From an uncultured Alteromonadaceae bacterium (GTDB taxonomy: Bacteria; Pseudomonadota; Gammaproteobacteria; Enterobacterales; Alteromonadaceae): 51,020 bases of DNA. Of the stretch, positions 17,887 through 25,899 are shown one piece after another. The translations under genes were made by a program, and so were the position numbers. Positions within the stretch are counted from its first letter, which is position 1. Every line of letters begins with the position of its first letter. Location: NCBI GenBank assembly GCA_938085045.1, contig CALKGI010000010.1, positions 1 to 51,020 of the forward strand, written 5' to 3'. The notes beneath the pieces are model-generated. The model had not been told where the DNA came from, made no database searches, and saw nothing but the letters and a program-made list of their open reading frames with translations.

Positions 17887-18025
17887 TACCCAAGGTGTAA
17901 CACCTCGGATATTGCACCTTGGGTGTTGCACCTTGGGTGTTACACCTTGGGTGTTACACCTTGGGTATTACACCTCAGGTATTACACCTCTGGTGTAACA
18001 CCTTGAGTGTGACACCCAAGGTATA
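17887..18025. repeat. Array of nine 14-bp palindromic units after the ATPase gene
   Basis: From 17900 to 18025 the sequence is nine units of exactly 14 bp of the type ACACCTTGGGTGTT, each nearly self-complementary; a partial tenth, TACCCAAGGTGTA, precedes it at 17887. Units 2 and 3 are identical; others differ by 1-6 bases. There are no spacers, so it is not a CRISPR. It shares its word with the palindrome at 16627-16671. The rest of 17858-18233 shows no gene. Confidence 0.9.
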
Positions 18026-18233
18026 ATCTTGAGGGAGCAGCAACGATTGGTATATAGGTGTAACTTATTGGGGTATATGAGGATGCAATTGCCGAAGCGC
18101 CCTCGTCACGATTTCTTTACCCGTCACCAGCCATATTGGTCCAGCTATGGCAATTATCGGCTCATCACCAACACTTACTTACCACTAAACACTTAATGGG
18201 CAAGCAAAGTACCTACCCTGCGCAATAAGCAAC

Positions 18234-19616
18234 TTACTTTAACCGCTCACTAATCAACTTATCCGCAAAACCCATATCAACATCAGTAACCTCTGAAATA
18301 TCGGTTGTCAATTCATTCAAAATCTCGTTTTGAATGACCCCTCGACGCTGCGCATCTGCATAAGGCAGCAAGTGAAACATCACCATCGAATAACGAGGGA
18401 TGAAGTGATCTGGGTGGCGTTTTTCTAGTTCAAAAGCGAGGTCTTTTTTGAGTAAGTATTTTGGATCTGCAACGCTTGAACGCATTTCTATGTAGTTGTC
18501 GAGCGCCAAGTCGGCAATTGCGTTGCCGTTGGGTTGGCGTTCGGTGGCGTAATCAGCAAAAACGTTGTCCCAGTTATCTTGCACATTGTCGGCGAACTTG
18601 TCGAGAATTTGGTTGAGTACGCCTGCATCTTCAAAACCACAATTCATTCCTTGGCCGTGAAATGGCACTATGCCGTGCGCTGCATCGCCAATCAACAAGG
18701 TGTTGTTGGCGTGATGCCAAGGGTCGCAGCGCACTGTGGCTAAGTGGCCGGTGGGGTTGGCAAAAAAGTCTTTTGCAAGGGTAGGTATTACCGCAAGGGC
18801 ATCGACGAATTGCTCTTCAAAGAACGCTGTTACAGCTTCTTCCGTGGTTAATTCGGCAAAGCTGTTTTCGCCTTCGTTGGGTAAAAACAGGGTGACTGTA
18901 AAGCTCCCATCTAAGTTGGGCAGGGCGATTAACATGTATTCGCCACGAGGCCAAATGTGCAGGGCTTTCTTTTCAATCAAAAATCCGTTGTTTTTGCCTG
19001 CTGGTATACACAGTTCTTTGTATGAGTGGCCGAGTTGATCGAAGCGGTTGAAAGGGCCGGTTTCGCTGTATTCTTTACTGCCTAATTGTTGGTGAATGGC
19101 TTTACGTATAACAGAGCCACTGCCGTCGGCAGCAATCAATAATTCGAACGGGTGAGTGGTATTTTCGCCGCTAACTTCATGAGTGAAAGATACAGTTTGT
19201 TGCTCAAAATCAACATCGGTAACCGCTTCGTTAAAATGAATGTCAACATGACCTGTAGCCTGCGCTTCATTCATCAGAAGTTTGTTTAAATCACCCCGCG
19301 ATACTGAATAAATGACTTCGTGTTCGCGTTGTCCATAGGCTTGAAAGTTGGTGTTGCCTTTAATGTCGTGGACCATTCTGCCGTTCATGGGTATCAGCAT
19401 TTTTTCAACTTTGTCCATCAAACCCACTTCATTGAGCGGGTGAATGCCTCGGTTGGCCAAGGCTAAATTGATTGAACGGCCTGCTGAAATATCGCTATTT
19501 CGCATGTCTGGACGTTTTTCAAATACGCTGACTTGATAGCCGCGTTGGGCCAAATAGATAGCGGTTAGTGAGCCAACCGGGCCTGCACCTATAATGGTAA
19601 TGTGTTGTGGTTTCAT
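18234..19616 (-). CDS. kmo: Kynurenine 3-monooxygenase
   Basis: FAD- and NADPH-dependent hydroxylase turning L-kynurenine into 3-hydroxykynurenine. I chose the ATG at 19616 (460 aa; AAGGATG upstream) over one 14 codons earlier, which would overlap kynU. Visible: dinucleotide fold IIGAGPVGSLTAIYLAQRG at 8-26, KMO motif SAGRSINLALANRGI, and second FAD motif LLIGDAAHGIVPFHGQGMN. Last gene of the operon, 10 bp after kynU. A hydrophobic C-terminal anchor as in eukaryotic KMO is absent, as usual in bacteria. Confidence 0.93.
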   Translation of the reverse strand: MKPQHITIIGAGPVGSLTAIYLAQRGYQVSVFEKRPDMRNSDISAGRSINLALANRGIHPLNEVGLMDKVEKMLIPMNGRMVHDIKGNTNFQAYGQREHEVIYSVSRGDLNKLLMNEAQATGHVDIHFNEAVTDVDFEQQTVSFTHEVSGENTTHPFELLIAADGSGSVIRKAIHQQLGSKEYSETGPFNRFDQLGHSYKELCIPAGKNNGFLIEKKALHIWPRGEYMLIALPNLDGSFTVTLFLPNEGENSFAELTTEEAVTAFFEEQFVDALAVIPTLAKDFFANPTGHLATVRCDPWHHANNTLLIGDAAHGIVPFHGQGMNCGFEDAGVLNQILDKFADNVQDNWDNVFADYATERQPNGNAIADLALDNYIEMRSSVADPKYLLKKDLAFELEKRHPDHFIPRYSMVMFHLLPYADAQRRGVIQNEILNELTTDISEVTDVDMGFADKLISERLK

Positions 19617-19626
19617 GTTGGCATCC

Positions 19627-20904
19627 TTATTCGAAACAGGCTTTAAGGGTTTGAACAAAGTCGTACACGTCCATAAAGCTGTTGTACAACGGCACAGGTG
19701 CGCAGCGGATCACATTGGGTTCGCGCCAATCGGTGGTGCAGCCAGCAGCTTCGAGGGCGTTGAAGATGTCTTTGCCTTCTTTACCATCCATTCTGACAGA
19801 TAACGACAGCTGACAACCGCGTTGTGCTGGGTCTTGCGGGGTAATGATGTGAATGCGGTCGCCCATTTCGGCTTTTAACAGGTATTCCATGTAACCAGTT
19901 AATTTTAATGACTTTTCGCGCAAAGGTTCGATGCCACCTGCTTGCCTGAATACCTCTAAAGAAGCACGAATGGCCGCTAGCGACAATATTGGCGGGTTAC
20001 TCAGCTGCCAGCCTTCTGCTGTTGGTGTGGGGTTAAATTCGTTGGCCATTTTAAAGCGAGTGGCTTTGTCGTGACCCCACCAACCGGCAAAGCGGTTTAA
20101 TTCAGTATTGGTGACGTGGCGTTCGTGAACAAAACAGCCTGCGACTGACCCCGGGCCTGAGTTGATGTATTTGTAGTTACACCAGCAGGCAAAATCGACG
20201 CCCCAGTCGTGCAATTGCATTGGCACGTTACCTGCGGCGTGGGCCAAGTCGAAGCCTACGGTGATGCCTTTATCATGGCCCCATTGAGTGATGGTTTTCA
20301 TGTCGAGAACTTGGCCGGTGTAATACTGCACGCCCGGCAACATGAGTAGCGCGATACTGTCGCCTTGTTCGTCGATGATAGCTTTAAGGTCGTCGTGATT
20401 TAACAGTTCTTCACCTGCGCGGGGTTTAAGTAAAATCATCGCGTCTTTTGGGTCTAAACCGTGGTGACGTAATTGCGATTCTACTGCGTAGTGATCTGAC
20501 GGAAAAGCGTGATCTTCTATCACGATTTTAAAGCGCTCTTTAGTCGGTTTGAAAAACGACACCATCATAAAATGCAAGTTAGCGGTGAGTGAGTTCATAC
20601 ACACCACTTCATTGTTTTGGCCACCAACAATTTTGGCTGATTGCTCCGTTAAAAATTCGTGATATGGCATCCATGGATGCTCACTTTCGAAGTGACCTTT
20701 CACGCCTAGCTTTGCCCATTTGCTGAGCTCTTCGTTGAGGTATTCGCTGGTTAATTTGGGTTGTAATCCCAAAGAGTTACCAACAAAGTACACTTCGTTT
20801 TTGCCGTTTTCTTGTTTAGGAATATGAAATTCGTCACGAAAATGCTTGAGTGGGTCGAGTTCGTCTTGCTGCTCTGCGTATGCAAGGGTATTTTGATAAG
20901 TCAT
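19627..20904 (-). CDS. kynU: Kynureninase
   Basis: PLP enzyme cleaving 3-hydroxykynurenine to 3-hydroxyanthranilate and alanine. 425 aa, typical length. Visible: YFVGNSLGLQPK near the start, GFDLAHAAGNVPMQLHDWGV with the PLP-binding Asp, and CWCNYKYINSGPG with the Schiff-base lysine; the C-terminal domain ends WREPNVIRCAPVPLYNSF. It follows the formamidase-like gene by 15 bp, so translation is probably coupled within the operon. Confidence 0.95.
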   Translation of the reverse strand: MTYQNTLAYAEQQDELDPLKHFRDEFHIPKQENGKNEVYFVGNSLGLQPKLTSEYLNEELSKWAKLGVKGHFESEHPWMPYHEFLTEQSAKIVGGQNNEVVCMNSLTANLHFMMVSFFKPTKERFKIVIEDHAFPSDHYAVESQLRHHGLDPKDAMILLKPRAGEELLNHDDLKAIIDEQGDSIALLMLPGVQYYTGQVLDMKTITQWGHDKGITVGFDLAHAAGNVPMQLHDWGVDFACWCNYKYINSGPGSVAGCFVHERHVTNTELNRFAGWWGHDKATRFKMANEFNPTPTAEGWQLSNPPILSLAAIRASLEVFRQAGGIEPLREKSLKLTGYMEYLLKAEMGDRIHIITPQDPAQRGCQLSLSVRMDGKEGKDIFNALEAAGCTTDWREPNVIRCAPVPLYNSFMDVYDFVQTLKACFE

Positions 20905-20919
20905 GATTTAGTGCTCGTA

Positions 20920-21741
20920 TTAAATTTTAATCAAAGGAAGCAGGGTCGGACGGCTTGGGGCCGCATCCAGCTCAAATGGGGCGATTTGCATGTTGAGCAA
21001 ATACAGGCCATCGGTAATTGTGGGCGCCACATAAACCATTTCGGTGATGGTTTTAAAGCTCAACACCTCTTCGTCGGTTTGGCGTGACATCGGTTTTACT
21101 TGCCAAAATAAATGGTGGCTGCTGAGATTGCCTTCGTCATACATGCGGTCGATGGATGGAAAGTCGACCAAAATGTGGCGTACACCCCGGCTATTCAAAT
21201 AAACGATGGCATCATGACTGATAAACGGTGGATAGTGGTTTTCGTCATAGTGCATCGTTTGTTTTTCAATGTCGTTGGGCAAGGTCCGAATAACTAAAGC
21301 TTCGAGTTCGGCATCGCTGACGTTTTCAAGGTGTTCAACCAAACTGGCTTTGTCGATAAGCTTGTCGCCGTTGTCTAACGCTGGTTTGTATTTATCGGTA
21401 TCGCCGCTAACAATTATTGGTGAAACAGTGATAAGTCGCGCAGTTACTAAGGTATCTTGCAGTAGTTGGTTGACGCTTAACCGCTCGTTAATGATGTGGC
21501 CAACGCATTCGGTGTGGGTGCCGTTGCAATGAGGAACCATGGTTATTTGGTCGACATTACAACTGCCGCCTCGGCGGGTATCGCCAACAAATCCGCCACC
21601 TTCAATGGCGTGGGCAGTCGCGCCCGGTACGCCAAAGTGGTTAGGCTGCTCGCCGTCAAAATTAACCGAAATCGCAATACTTTGCGCTGCCGCCAGTAAG
21701 ATTTGATAGTCTTGATTGTCGATGGTTGCGGTTAGTTTCAT
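20920..21741 (-). CDS. Cyclase-family protein, probable N-formylkynurenine formamidase
   Basis: 273 aa of the cyclase/KynB metal-dependent amidohydrolase family. The family metal motif HxGTHxDxPxH appears as PHCNGTHTECVGHI: the first His, GTH and last His are kept, but Asp is Glu and the protein is about 60 aa longer than usual KynB, with an N-terminal extension (to about residue 60) carrying GGGFVGDTRRGGSCN. Position between ACMSD and kynureninase points to release of formate from N-formylkynurenine. It overlaps the ACMSD gene by 4 bp (ATGA). Specificity is inferred from context. Confidence 0.7.
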   Translation of the reverse strand: MKLTATIDNQDYQILLAAAQSIAISVNFDGEQPNHFGVPGATAHAIEGGGFVGDTRRGGSCNVDQITMVPHCNGTHTECVGHIINERLSVNQLLQDTLVTARLITVSPIIVSGDTDKYKPALDNGDKLIDKASLVEHLENVSDAELEALVIRTLPNDIEKQTMHYDENHYPPFISHDAIVYLNSRGVRHILVDFPSIDRMYDEGNLSSHHLFWQVKPMSRQTDEEVLSFKTITEMVYVAPTITDGLYLLNMQIAPFELDAAPSRPTLLPLIKI

Positions 21742-22751
21742 GGCATGAAAATCTCTGGTTTGAGGTTAAGCCAATCTAGCGCAGTGCGGTTTAGCAATTG
21801 AGCTTGAATATCTTCGCTGTAATCGCTGGTTTGGATGAGCTTGCCCGGTTCTAATTCACCAAGTGGGAAGGGGTAGTCACTACCAAGTGCGATGCGGTCG
21901 GCACCCATAAGATCAATCATGTAATCGAGTTTTAGTTTGTCGTGAACCAGTGAATCGACGTAGATTTTTTTGAGGTAATCCCGTGGGTTTATATTGTTGT
22001 GTACCGCGCATAAATCTGGGCGAACGTTAAAACCGTGCTCAACTCGGCCAATGGTGGCTGGGAATGAACCGCCGCCATGAGCAAAGGCAATGCGCAGTTT
22101 GGGCAAGCGTTCTAATACACCACCAAAGATTAACGAACAAATGGCACGTGAGCTTTCGGCAGGCATACCCACTAACCACGGCAGCCAGTAATCTTGCATC
22201 ACGTCTTTGCCCATCATGTTCCAAGGGTGAACAAAAACAGCGGCACCTAATTCTTCGGCGGCTGCAAAAATGTCGAAAAACTCAGGCTCACTGAGGTTTT
22301 TGTCATTAATGTTACTGCCAATTTGCACGCCGGCAAGGCCGAGATCTTTTACGCAGCGCTCTAACTCTTTTATCGCAAGGTCGGCCGATTGCATCGGTAT
22401 GGTGCCAAGGCCGATAAAGTGCTTGGGTTGTGATTTGACTATGCCCGCAATGTGGTCGTTCAAAAAGCGTGACAAGTCATATGCATCATCGGGTTTGGCC
22501 CAGTAGCTGAACATCACCGGCACAGTTGATAGCACTTGTACCTGCACACCAAAGTCGTTGTATTCTTTGATGCGAATGTTTTCGTCCCAGCAGTTGGCGT
22601 CTATTTCACGAAAGAACTTGTCTTCTTGCATCATCCGAGCGCAGCCACATTTGTGGTGATCTAGATGAATAAAACCGCCGTAACCGTACTTTTCCTTCAG
22701 GTCAGGCCAGTTCTTAGGGAGGATATGAGTATGAATATCGATTTTTAACAT
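21738..22751 (-). CDS. nbaD: 2-amino-3-carboxymuconate-6-semialdehyde decarboxylase (ACMSD)
   Basis: Amidohydrolase-superfamily zinc enzyme that decarboxylates ACMS to 2-aminomuconate semialdehyde, steering the pathway away from quinolinate and NAD. 337 aa, normal size. Metal ligands are visible: H7 and H9 in IDIHTHILPK, His of AAVFVHPWNMMG, His of IAFAHGGGSFP and Asp of ALGSDYPFPLG. It begins 3 bp after the dioxygenase stop, so the toxic ACMS intermediate is made and removed by adjacent products. Confidence 0.95.
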   Translation of the reverse strand: MLKIDIHTHILPKNWPDLKEKYGYGGFIHLDHHKCGCARMMQEDKFFREIDANCWDENIRIKEYNDFGVQVQVLSTVPVMFSYWAKPDDAYDLSRFLNDHIAGIVKSQPKHFIGLGTIPMQSADLAIKELERCVKDLGLAGVQIGSNINDKNLSEPEFFDIFAAAEELGAAVFVHPWNMMGKDVMQDYWLPWLVGMPAESSRAICSLIFGGVLERLPKLRIAFAHGGGSFPATIGRVEHGFNVRPDLCAVHNNINPRDYLKKIYVDSLVHDKLKLDYMIDLMGADRIALGSDYPFPLGELEPGKLIQTSDYSEDIQAQLLNRTALDWLNLKPEIFMP

Positions 22752-22754
22752 GGT

Positions 22755-23297
22755 CTATAAATCCAGTTTATTGCAATCAGGCATCACAGTGCCGCATTTG
22801 TCGCAGGTGCGATGCTCTTCGCTTTCAAAGAATCGGGCGAATACAGCTTGAAAGTCGGTTTCAATATTGCGCAGCGGGAAGAATTCTTCGTACAGTTTAT
22901 GGTCGCAGTTTTCGCAGAACCACATCAAGCCATCAGTTTCATCTTCAGTACGTTTACGCTCGACCACCAAACCGATTGAGTTTGCAAAACGCACTGGCGA
23001 GTGTGGTATTTCTGGCGGCAACAAGAAGATATCGCCTTCTTTTAATGGGTGAACTTCGCGTTTGCCGTCAATCATCAGTCGCAATTCCATTTCGCCTTCC
23101 AATTGATAGAAAAACTCAGGGCCTTCTTCCCAGTGAAAGTCTCTGCGACCGTTCGGGCCGCCAACAACCATCACAATAAAGTCGCCATCAGCGTAAACCG
23201 CTTTGTTACATACTGGCGGTTGCAATAAATGGCGATGCTCTTCAATCCACTTCTTAAAATTAAACGGGGCCAGAATTTTGGGCGTTGGCTTACTCAT
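22755..23297 (-). CDS. nbaC: 3-hydroxyanthranilate 3,4-dioxygenase
   Basis: Cupin Fe(II) dioxygenase opening the 3-hydroxyanthranilate ring to ACMS. 180 aa. Iron ligands H55, E61 and H99 lie in DFHWEEGPEFFYQLEGEME and PPEIPHSPVRF. The C-terminus has CENCDHKLYEE and CDKCGTVMPDC, the rubredoxin-like iron site of bacterial forms (C127, C130, C164, C167). Second gene of the operon after the RidA-type deaminase. Confidence 0.95.
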   Translation of the reverse strand: MSKPTPKILAPFNFKKWIEEHRHLLQPPVCNKAVYADGDFIVMVVGGPNGRRDFHWEEGPEFFYQLEGEMELRLMIDGKREVHPLKEGDIFLLPPEIPHSPVRFANSIGLVVERKRTEDETDGLMWFCENCDHKLYEEFFPLRNIETDFQAVFARFFESEEHRTCDKCGTVMPDCNKLDL

Positions 23298-23325
23298 GGC
23301 GTTATCCTCTTGTTATTGTTGGCGG

Positions 23326-23751
23326 CTAGTCGATGGTCGCGATGCATTTAAGCTCAATGGCGATGGGAGTCGGCAGGCAGTTGATTTCAACTGTGGTACG
23401 ACACGGCTGATTGTCGGCAAAGTACTCGGCGTAAAGTTTGTTGTAGGTGGCAAAGTCGTCTTTCATGTTGGTTAAAAACACGGTGACATCGACTAATTTG
23501 TCCCAGCTTGAACCTGACTCTTCGAGTATCCAACGCACGTTGTCGAATACGTTGCGGCACTGAACTTCAATGTCGTAATCAATGATGTTTTTATCATCAT
23601 CTAAGGTCACACCAGCAATGGCCTTTTCGCCACGTTGACGAGGGCCAACACCAGACAAAAATAATAATTGGCCAACTCGGCGAGCATGGGGATATAAACC
23701 AACAGGTTCGGGGGCTTTTTGCGAATCAAATCGTTGTGAGTCGTTGCTCAT
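23326..23751 (-). CDS. nbaF: RidA-family 2-aminomuconate deaminase
   Basis: 141 aa from ATG 23751 (AAGGA upstream); the longer frame adds 22 residues unlike the family. Sequence features such as ARRVGQLLFLSGVGPRQRG, DIEVQCRNVFDNVRWILEES and CRTTVEINCLPTPIAIELK match the NbaF/AmnD subgroup of RidA proteins, which remove ammonia from 2-aminomuconate, not general RidA. First gene of the kynurenine operon. The intervening dehydrogenase (NbaE) and later enzymes are not in the window. Confidence 0.8.
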   Translation of the reverse strand: MSNDSQRFDSQKAPEPVGLYPHARRVGQLLFLSGVGPRQRGEKAIAGVTLDDDKNIIDYDIEVQCRNVFDNVRWILEESGSSWDKLVDVTVFLTNMKDDFATYNKLYAEYFADNQPCRTTVEINCLPTPIAIELKCIATID

Positions 23752-24116
23752 GAAAGTATTCCTTAAATGGCATGAGTCCCCGGCGCAAAAAGCGGACGGA
23801 CTGATGCTGAATTTCAAATTGTATAGGGGTTGAATTTTTGACGGCTAAGTAAATGCTATGGTGTAAAACTATAGTACAACTGAGCGATTATTCTGTGATG
23901 CAGCCTAATTTCAGGCGCACTGATGCCGGGGAGATTGGCTCAGATCATAATCCATTTGCAGCCGAAGGTGCTAGCAAAGATAAATCCGGATGTTTTGATA
24001 ACGTCGTTACAAACCATTGTTTGGGTCAGATTCTCTGTGAAGTTAATATGTTATAAAAAATTAAGCGGCTTATTTATACAAAGGTTTGGTTGAATTGTCA
24101 AAAATAAAATAACCAT

Positions 24117-24177
24117 CGTAGGGGCGGCGTGGCCGTGTCCGCTCCTGATTCAGGTTATCACAAACCTTGTGACAACC
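24117..24177. repeat. GTAGGGGC repeat remnant plus hairpin
   Basis: CGTAGGGGCGGCGTGGCC..GTCCGCTCC (24117-24146) is a third copy of the intergenic repeat seen at 7.7 and 9.75 kb. Next to it GGTTATCACAA/TTGTGACAACC (24153-24177, one mismatch, 3-nt loop) forms a hairpin past the ATP-grasp gene stop. The rest of 23752-24204 holds the kyn operon upstream region; I see no convincing gene there. Confidence 0.5.
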
Positions 24178-24204
24178 ATACATTTAGGCAGACATAGGGC
24201 GTCC

Positions 24205-25023
24205 TTACGAAGGAAAACACGCCTTAAGAATCTTCGAATACATCTCAACTACTGGTGCCTCACCATTGCTGGCAATAAAGTGATTAACCTGTGGGCCAGA
24301 ATTAAGCTCAAGCAAGTAAAGTTCGTCATGCTCATCAAGAATAATATCAAGTGCTACATATCGCAGGCCAGGTAGGGTGACTGCCGGGGCAAACTCGCGG
24401 GCGCTGCGCTGTACTAAATCTTGATCGGTGACAGGTAAAGCTTTGCCCTCTTCGGTTTCCCAGTACCTTGCGCCAAACTCTGTTTTGGCGAAACAGCGCT
24501 CATAGGATAGCACTGGTTTACCGTCGAAAAATATCACTCTGAATTCGATTTTGGGTTTGATGTATTGCTGAGCTAGCGCAACATAATCGTATTGAATAGA
24601 TTGTTTGTCATAAATTTGGTCGAGTGCATGTCTGGCCTGTTGTTGGCTATGACAACAAAAAACATTAATGCCCAACGCGCCTTTATTTTGTTTGATCACC
24701 AAAGGGTATTCGAAGTTCTGCTCTATTTGTTCGATCACTTTGTCTTGCGAATCAAAATGCAGATATTGCTGGAAGATCTCTTGAGAATCGTAGTCAAGAA
24801 ATCCCAGGGTTTTTGGCATGTTAATTTTGTCTTTGAGCAGGTCATAGTGATGTTCTTTGTCTTTACAAAAACCAGCCATAGATTCGGCGTTGAACGGCGA
24901 GCGGTTGAGTTGAAAAAACAACAATTCTTCGACTGCCATACAGTTTTTATTGGTGTCGATATAGCGGTAATTCAGCCCGTTGAGATCACAGGCTTGGGTA
25001 ATGCATCGAATATTGGATTGCAC
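24205..25023 (-). CDS. RimK-like ATP-grasp ligase
   Basis: 272 aa. ATP-grasp features: YPLVIKQNKGALGINVFCC (lysine and glycine loop), VALAQQYIKPKIEFRVIFFDG, and the Mg/ATP site YVALDIILDEHDELYLLELNSGPQ. This is the layout of RimK-type carboxylate-amine ligases that add amino acids to proteins or small molecules; the substrate is unknown. The start given is a GTG with no strong ribosome site; the frame is open about 14 codons further up (ISIREC...), so the true start may be an unusual codon. Confidence 0.75.
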   Translation of the reverse strand: MQSNIRCITQACDLNGLNYRYIDTNKNCMAVEELLFFQLNRSPFNAESMAGFCKDKEHHYDLLKDKINMPKTLGFLDYDSQEIFQQYLHFDSQDKVIEQIEQNFEYPLVIKQNKGALGINVFCCHSQQQARHALDQIYDKQSIQYDYVALAQQYIKPKIEFRVIFFDGKPVLSYERCFAKTEFGARYWETEEGKALPVTDQDLVQRSAREFAPAVTLPGLRYVALDIILDEHDELYLLELNSGPQVNHFIASNGEAPVVEMYSKILKACFPS

Positions 25024-25083
25024 AGGGCATTCTCGAATAGAAATTTGCCCTGTTAAATACCGTAATTATGGCGGATTTGCAAA

Positions 25084-25308
25084 TTATTTTGCAGTCTTGG
25101 GCTTACAACATGCGGTTGAAGTTTTCTTCTCACCCAGTGCATTTTGCAATAATCCTTGGGTGGTGAGCCAACCACAGATCATAAAAAAGATGACTTGTTG
25201 GTTGCCATTGCCTTTGCTCACCCACGATACAGCCAGCATTAATGCAGCCCAAACTAGTGCGTGAACGATTTGAAGTTTGGCGGCTTTGTTTACTGATTTA
25301 TTGTTCAT
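25084..25308 (-). CDS. Small membrane protein, 74 aa
   Basis: Two predicted membrane helices (about 13-30 and 37-55), then a short basic tail with a CC pair (ACCKPKTAK). AAGGAAA stands 7 nt before the ATG. It is divergent from the GntR/YtrA-type regulator at 25448 and shares its operator-like repeats, so it is the likely target of that regulator. No family recognised. Confidence 0.6.
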   Translation of the reverse strand: MNNKSVNKAAKLQIVHALVWAALMLAVSWVSKGNGNQQVIFFMICGWLTTQGLLQNALGEKKTSTACCKPKTAK

Positions 25309-25345
25309 AATCGTTTCCTTTTGTATTACGTTAATTTGATGAATG

Positions 25346-25420
25346 CTTGTATTACTAGGTCAAGTAGTACAAGCACTTGCAGCAACGATACTATAGATGT
25401 ACTATTAAGGCAAGTAGTAC
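25346..25420. promoter_or_regulatory. Operator-like repeats for the GntR/YtrA regulator
   Basis: CTTGTATTACT...AGTAGTACAAG (25346-25373, 10 of 11 matches) and GTACTA-N10-TAGTAC (25399-25420) are two inverted repeats sharing the direct word CAAGTAGTAC (25361 and 25411, 50 bp apart). They lie between the divergent membrane protein and regulator genes, the usual place for autoregulation. Confidence 0.65.
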
Positions 25421-25447
25421 AGCACAATAAAACAACAAAGTAGGTTT

Positions 25448-25819
25448 ATGGAAATAGCAATAGATGTATCTGACCAGACCCCAATCTTCACTCAGCTTAT
25501 CAACCAAGTTAAAGAGGGCGTGCGCTCGGGCGCTTTGGCACAAGAAATGGCTATGCCTTCTATTCGGCAATTGGCCAACGATTTAGGCATCAACCAAAAC
25601 ACAGTAGCAAAAGCCTATAAACTGCTCGAAAGAGACCTTGTGATAGTTAAAAGAGGTTATCGTGGGACTTTTATTCACCCCGAAGCATTAAGTCATTGCA
25701 GTGATAATCTAAATGAAAAAGGCATTGATTTAATGACGCAAACTGTGGCGACTTTGCGCGAGTCTGGGCTGACAGATTCAGAGATTCGAATTGCTTTTAA
25801 TACGATCATGAAAAGTTAA
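25448..25819 (+). CDS. GntR-family regulator, YtrA subgroup
   Basis: 123 aa. A winged HTH (TPIFTQLINQVKEGVRSGAL, then SIRQLANDLGINQNTVAKAY and LVIVKRGYRGTFI) is followed by only about 40 residues of helical tail, the mark of the YtrA subgroup, which usually represses its own membrane or ABC transporter genes. AGTAGG lies upstream. The paired operator repeats just before it and the divergent small membrane gene fit that role. Confidence 0.85.
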   Translation: MEIAIDVSDQTPIFTQLINQVKEGVRSGALAQEMAMPSIRQLANDLGINQNTVAKAYKLLERDLVIVKRGYRGTFIHPEALSHCSDNLNEKGIDLMTQTVATLRESGLTDSEIRIAFNTIMKS

Positions 25820-25899
25820 GTCATCAATGTCACCCTTTAGCACATTTCACCTATAATTGAGTTGAAGTCACTGATTTTAATCAATTTGGAGAAGAATAA

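Noticed and set aside
17900..18025. CRISPR-like look of the 14-bp array
   Set aside because: Units are contiguous with no spacers and no cas genes nearby.
23853..24056. 67-aa frame upstream of the kynurenine operon
   Set aside because: No ribosome site, no recognisable protein features; lies in the operon upstream region.
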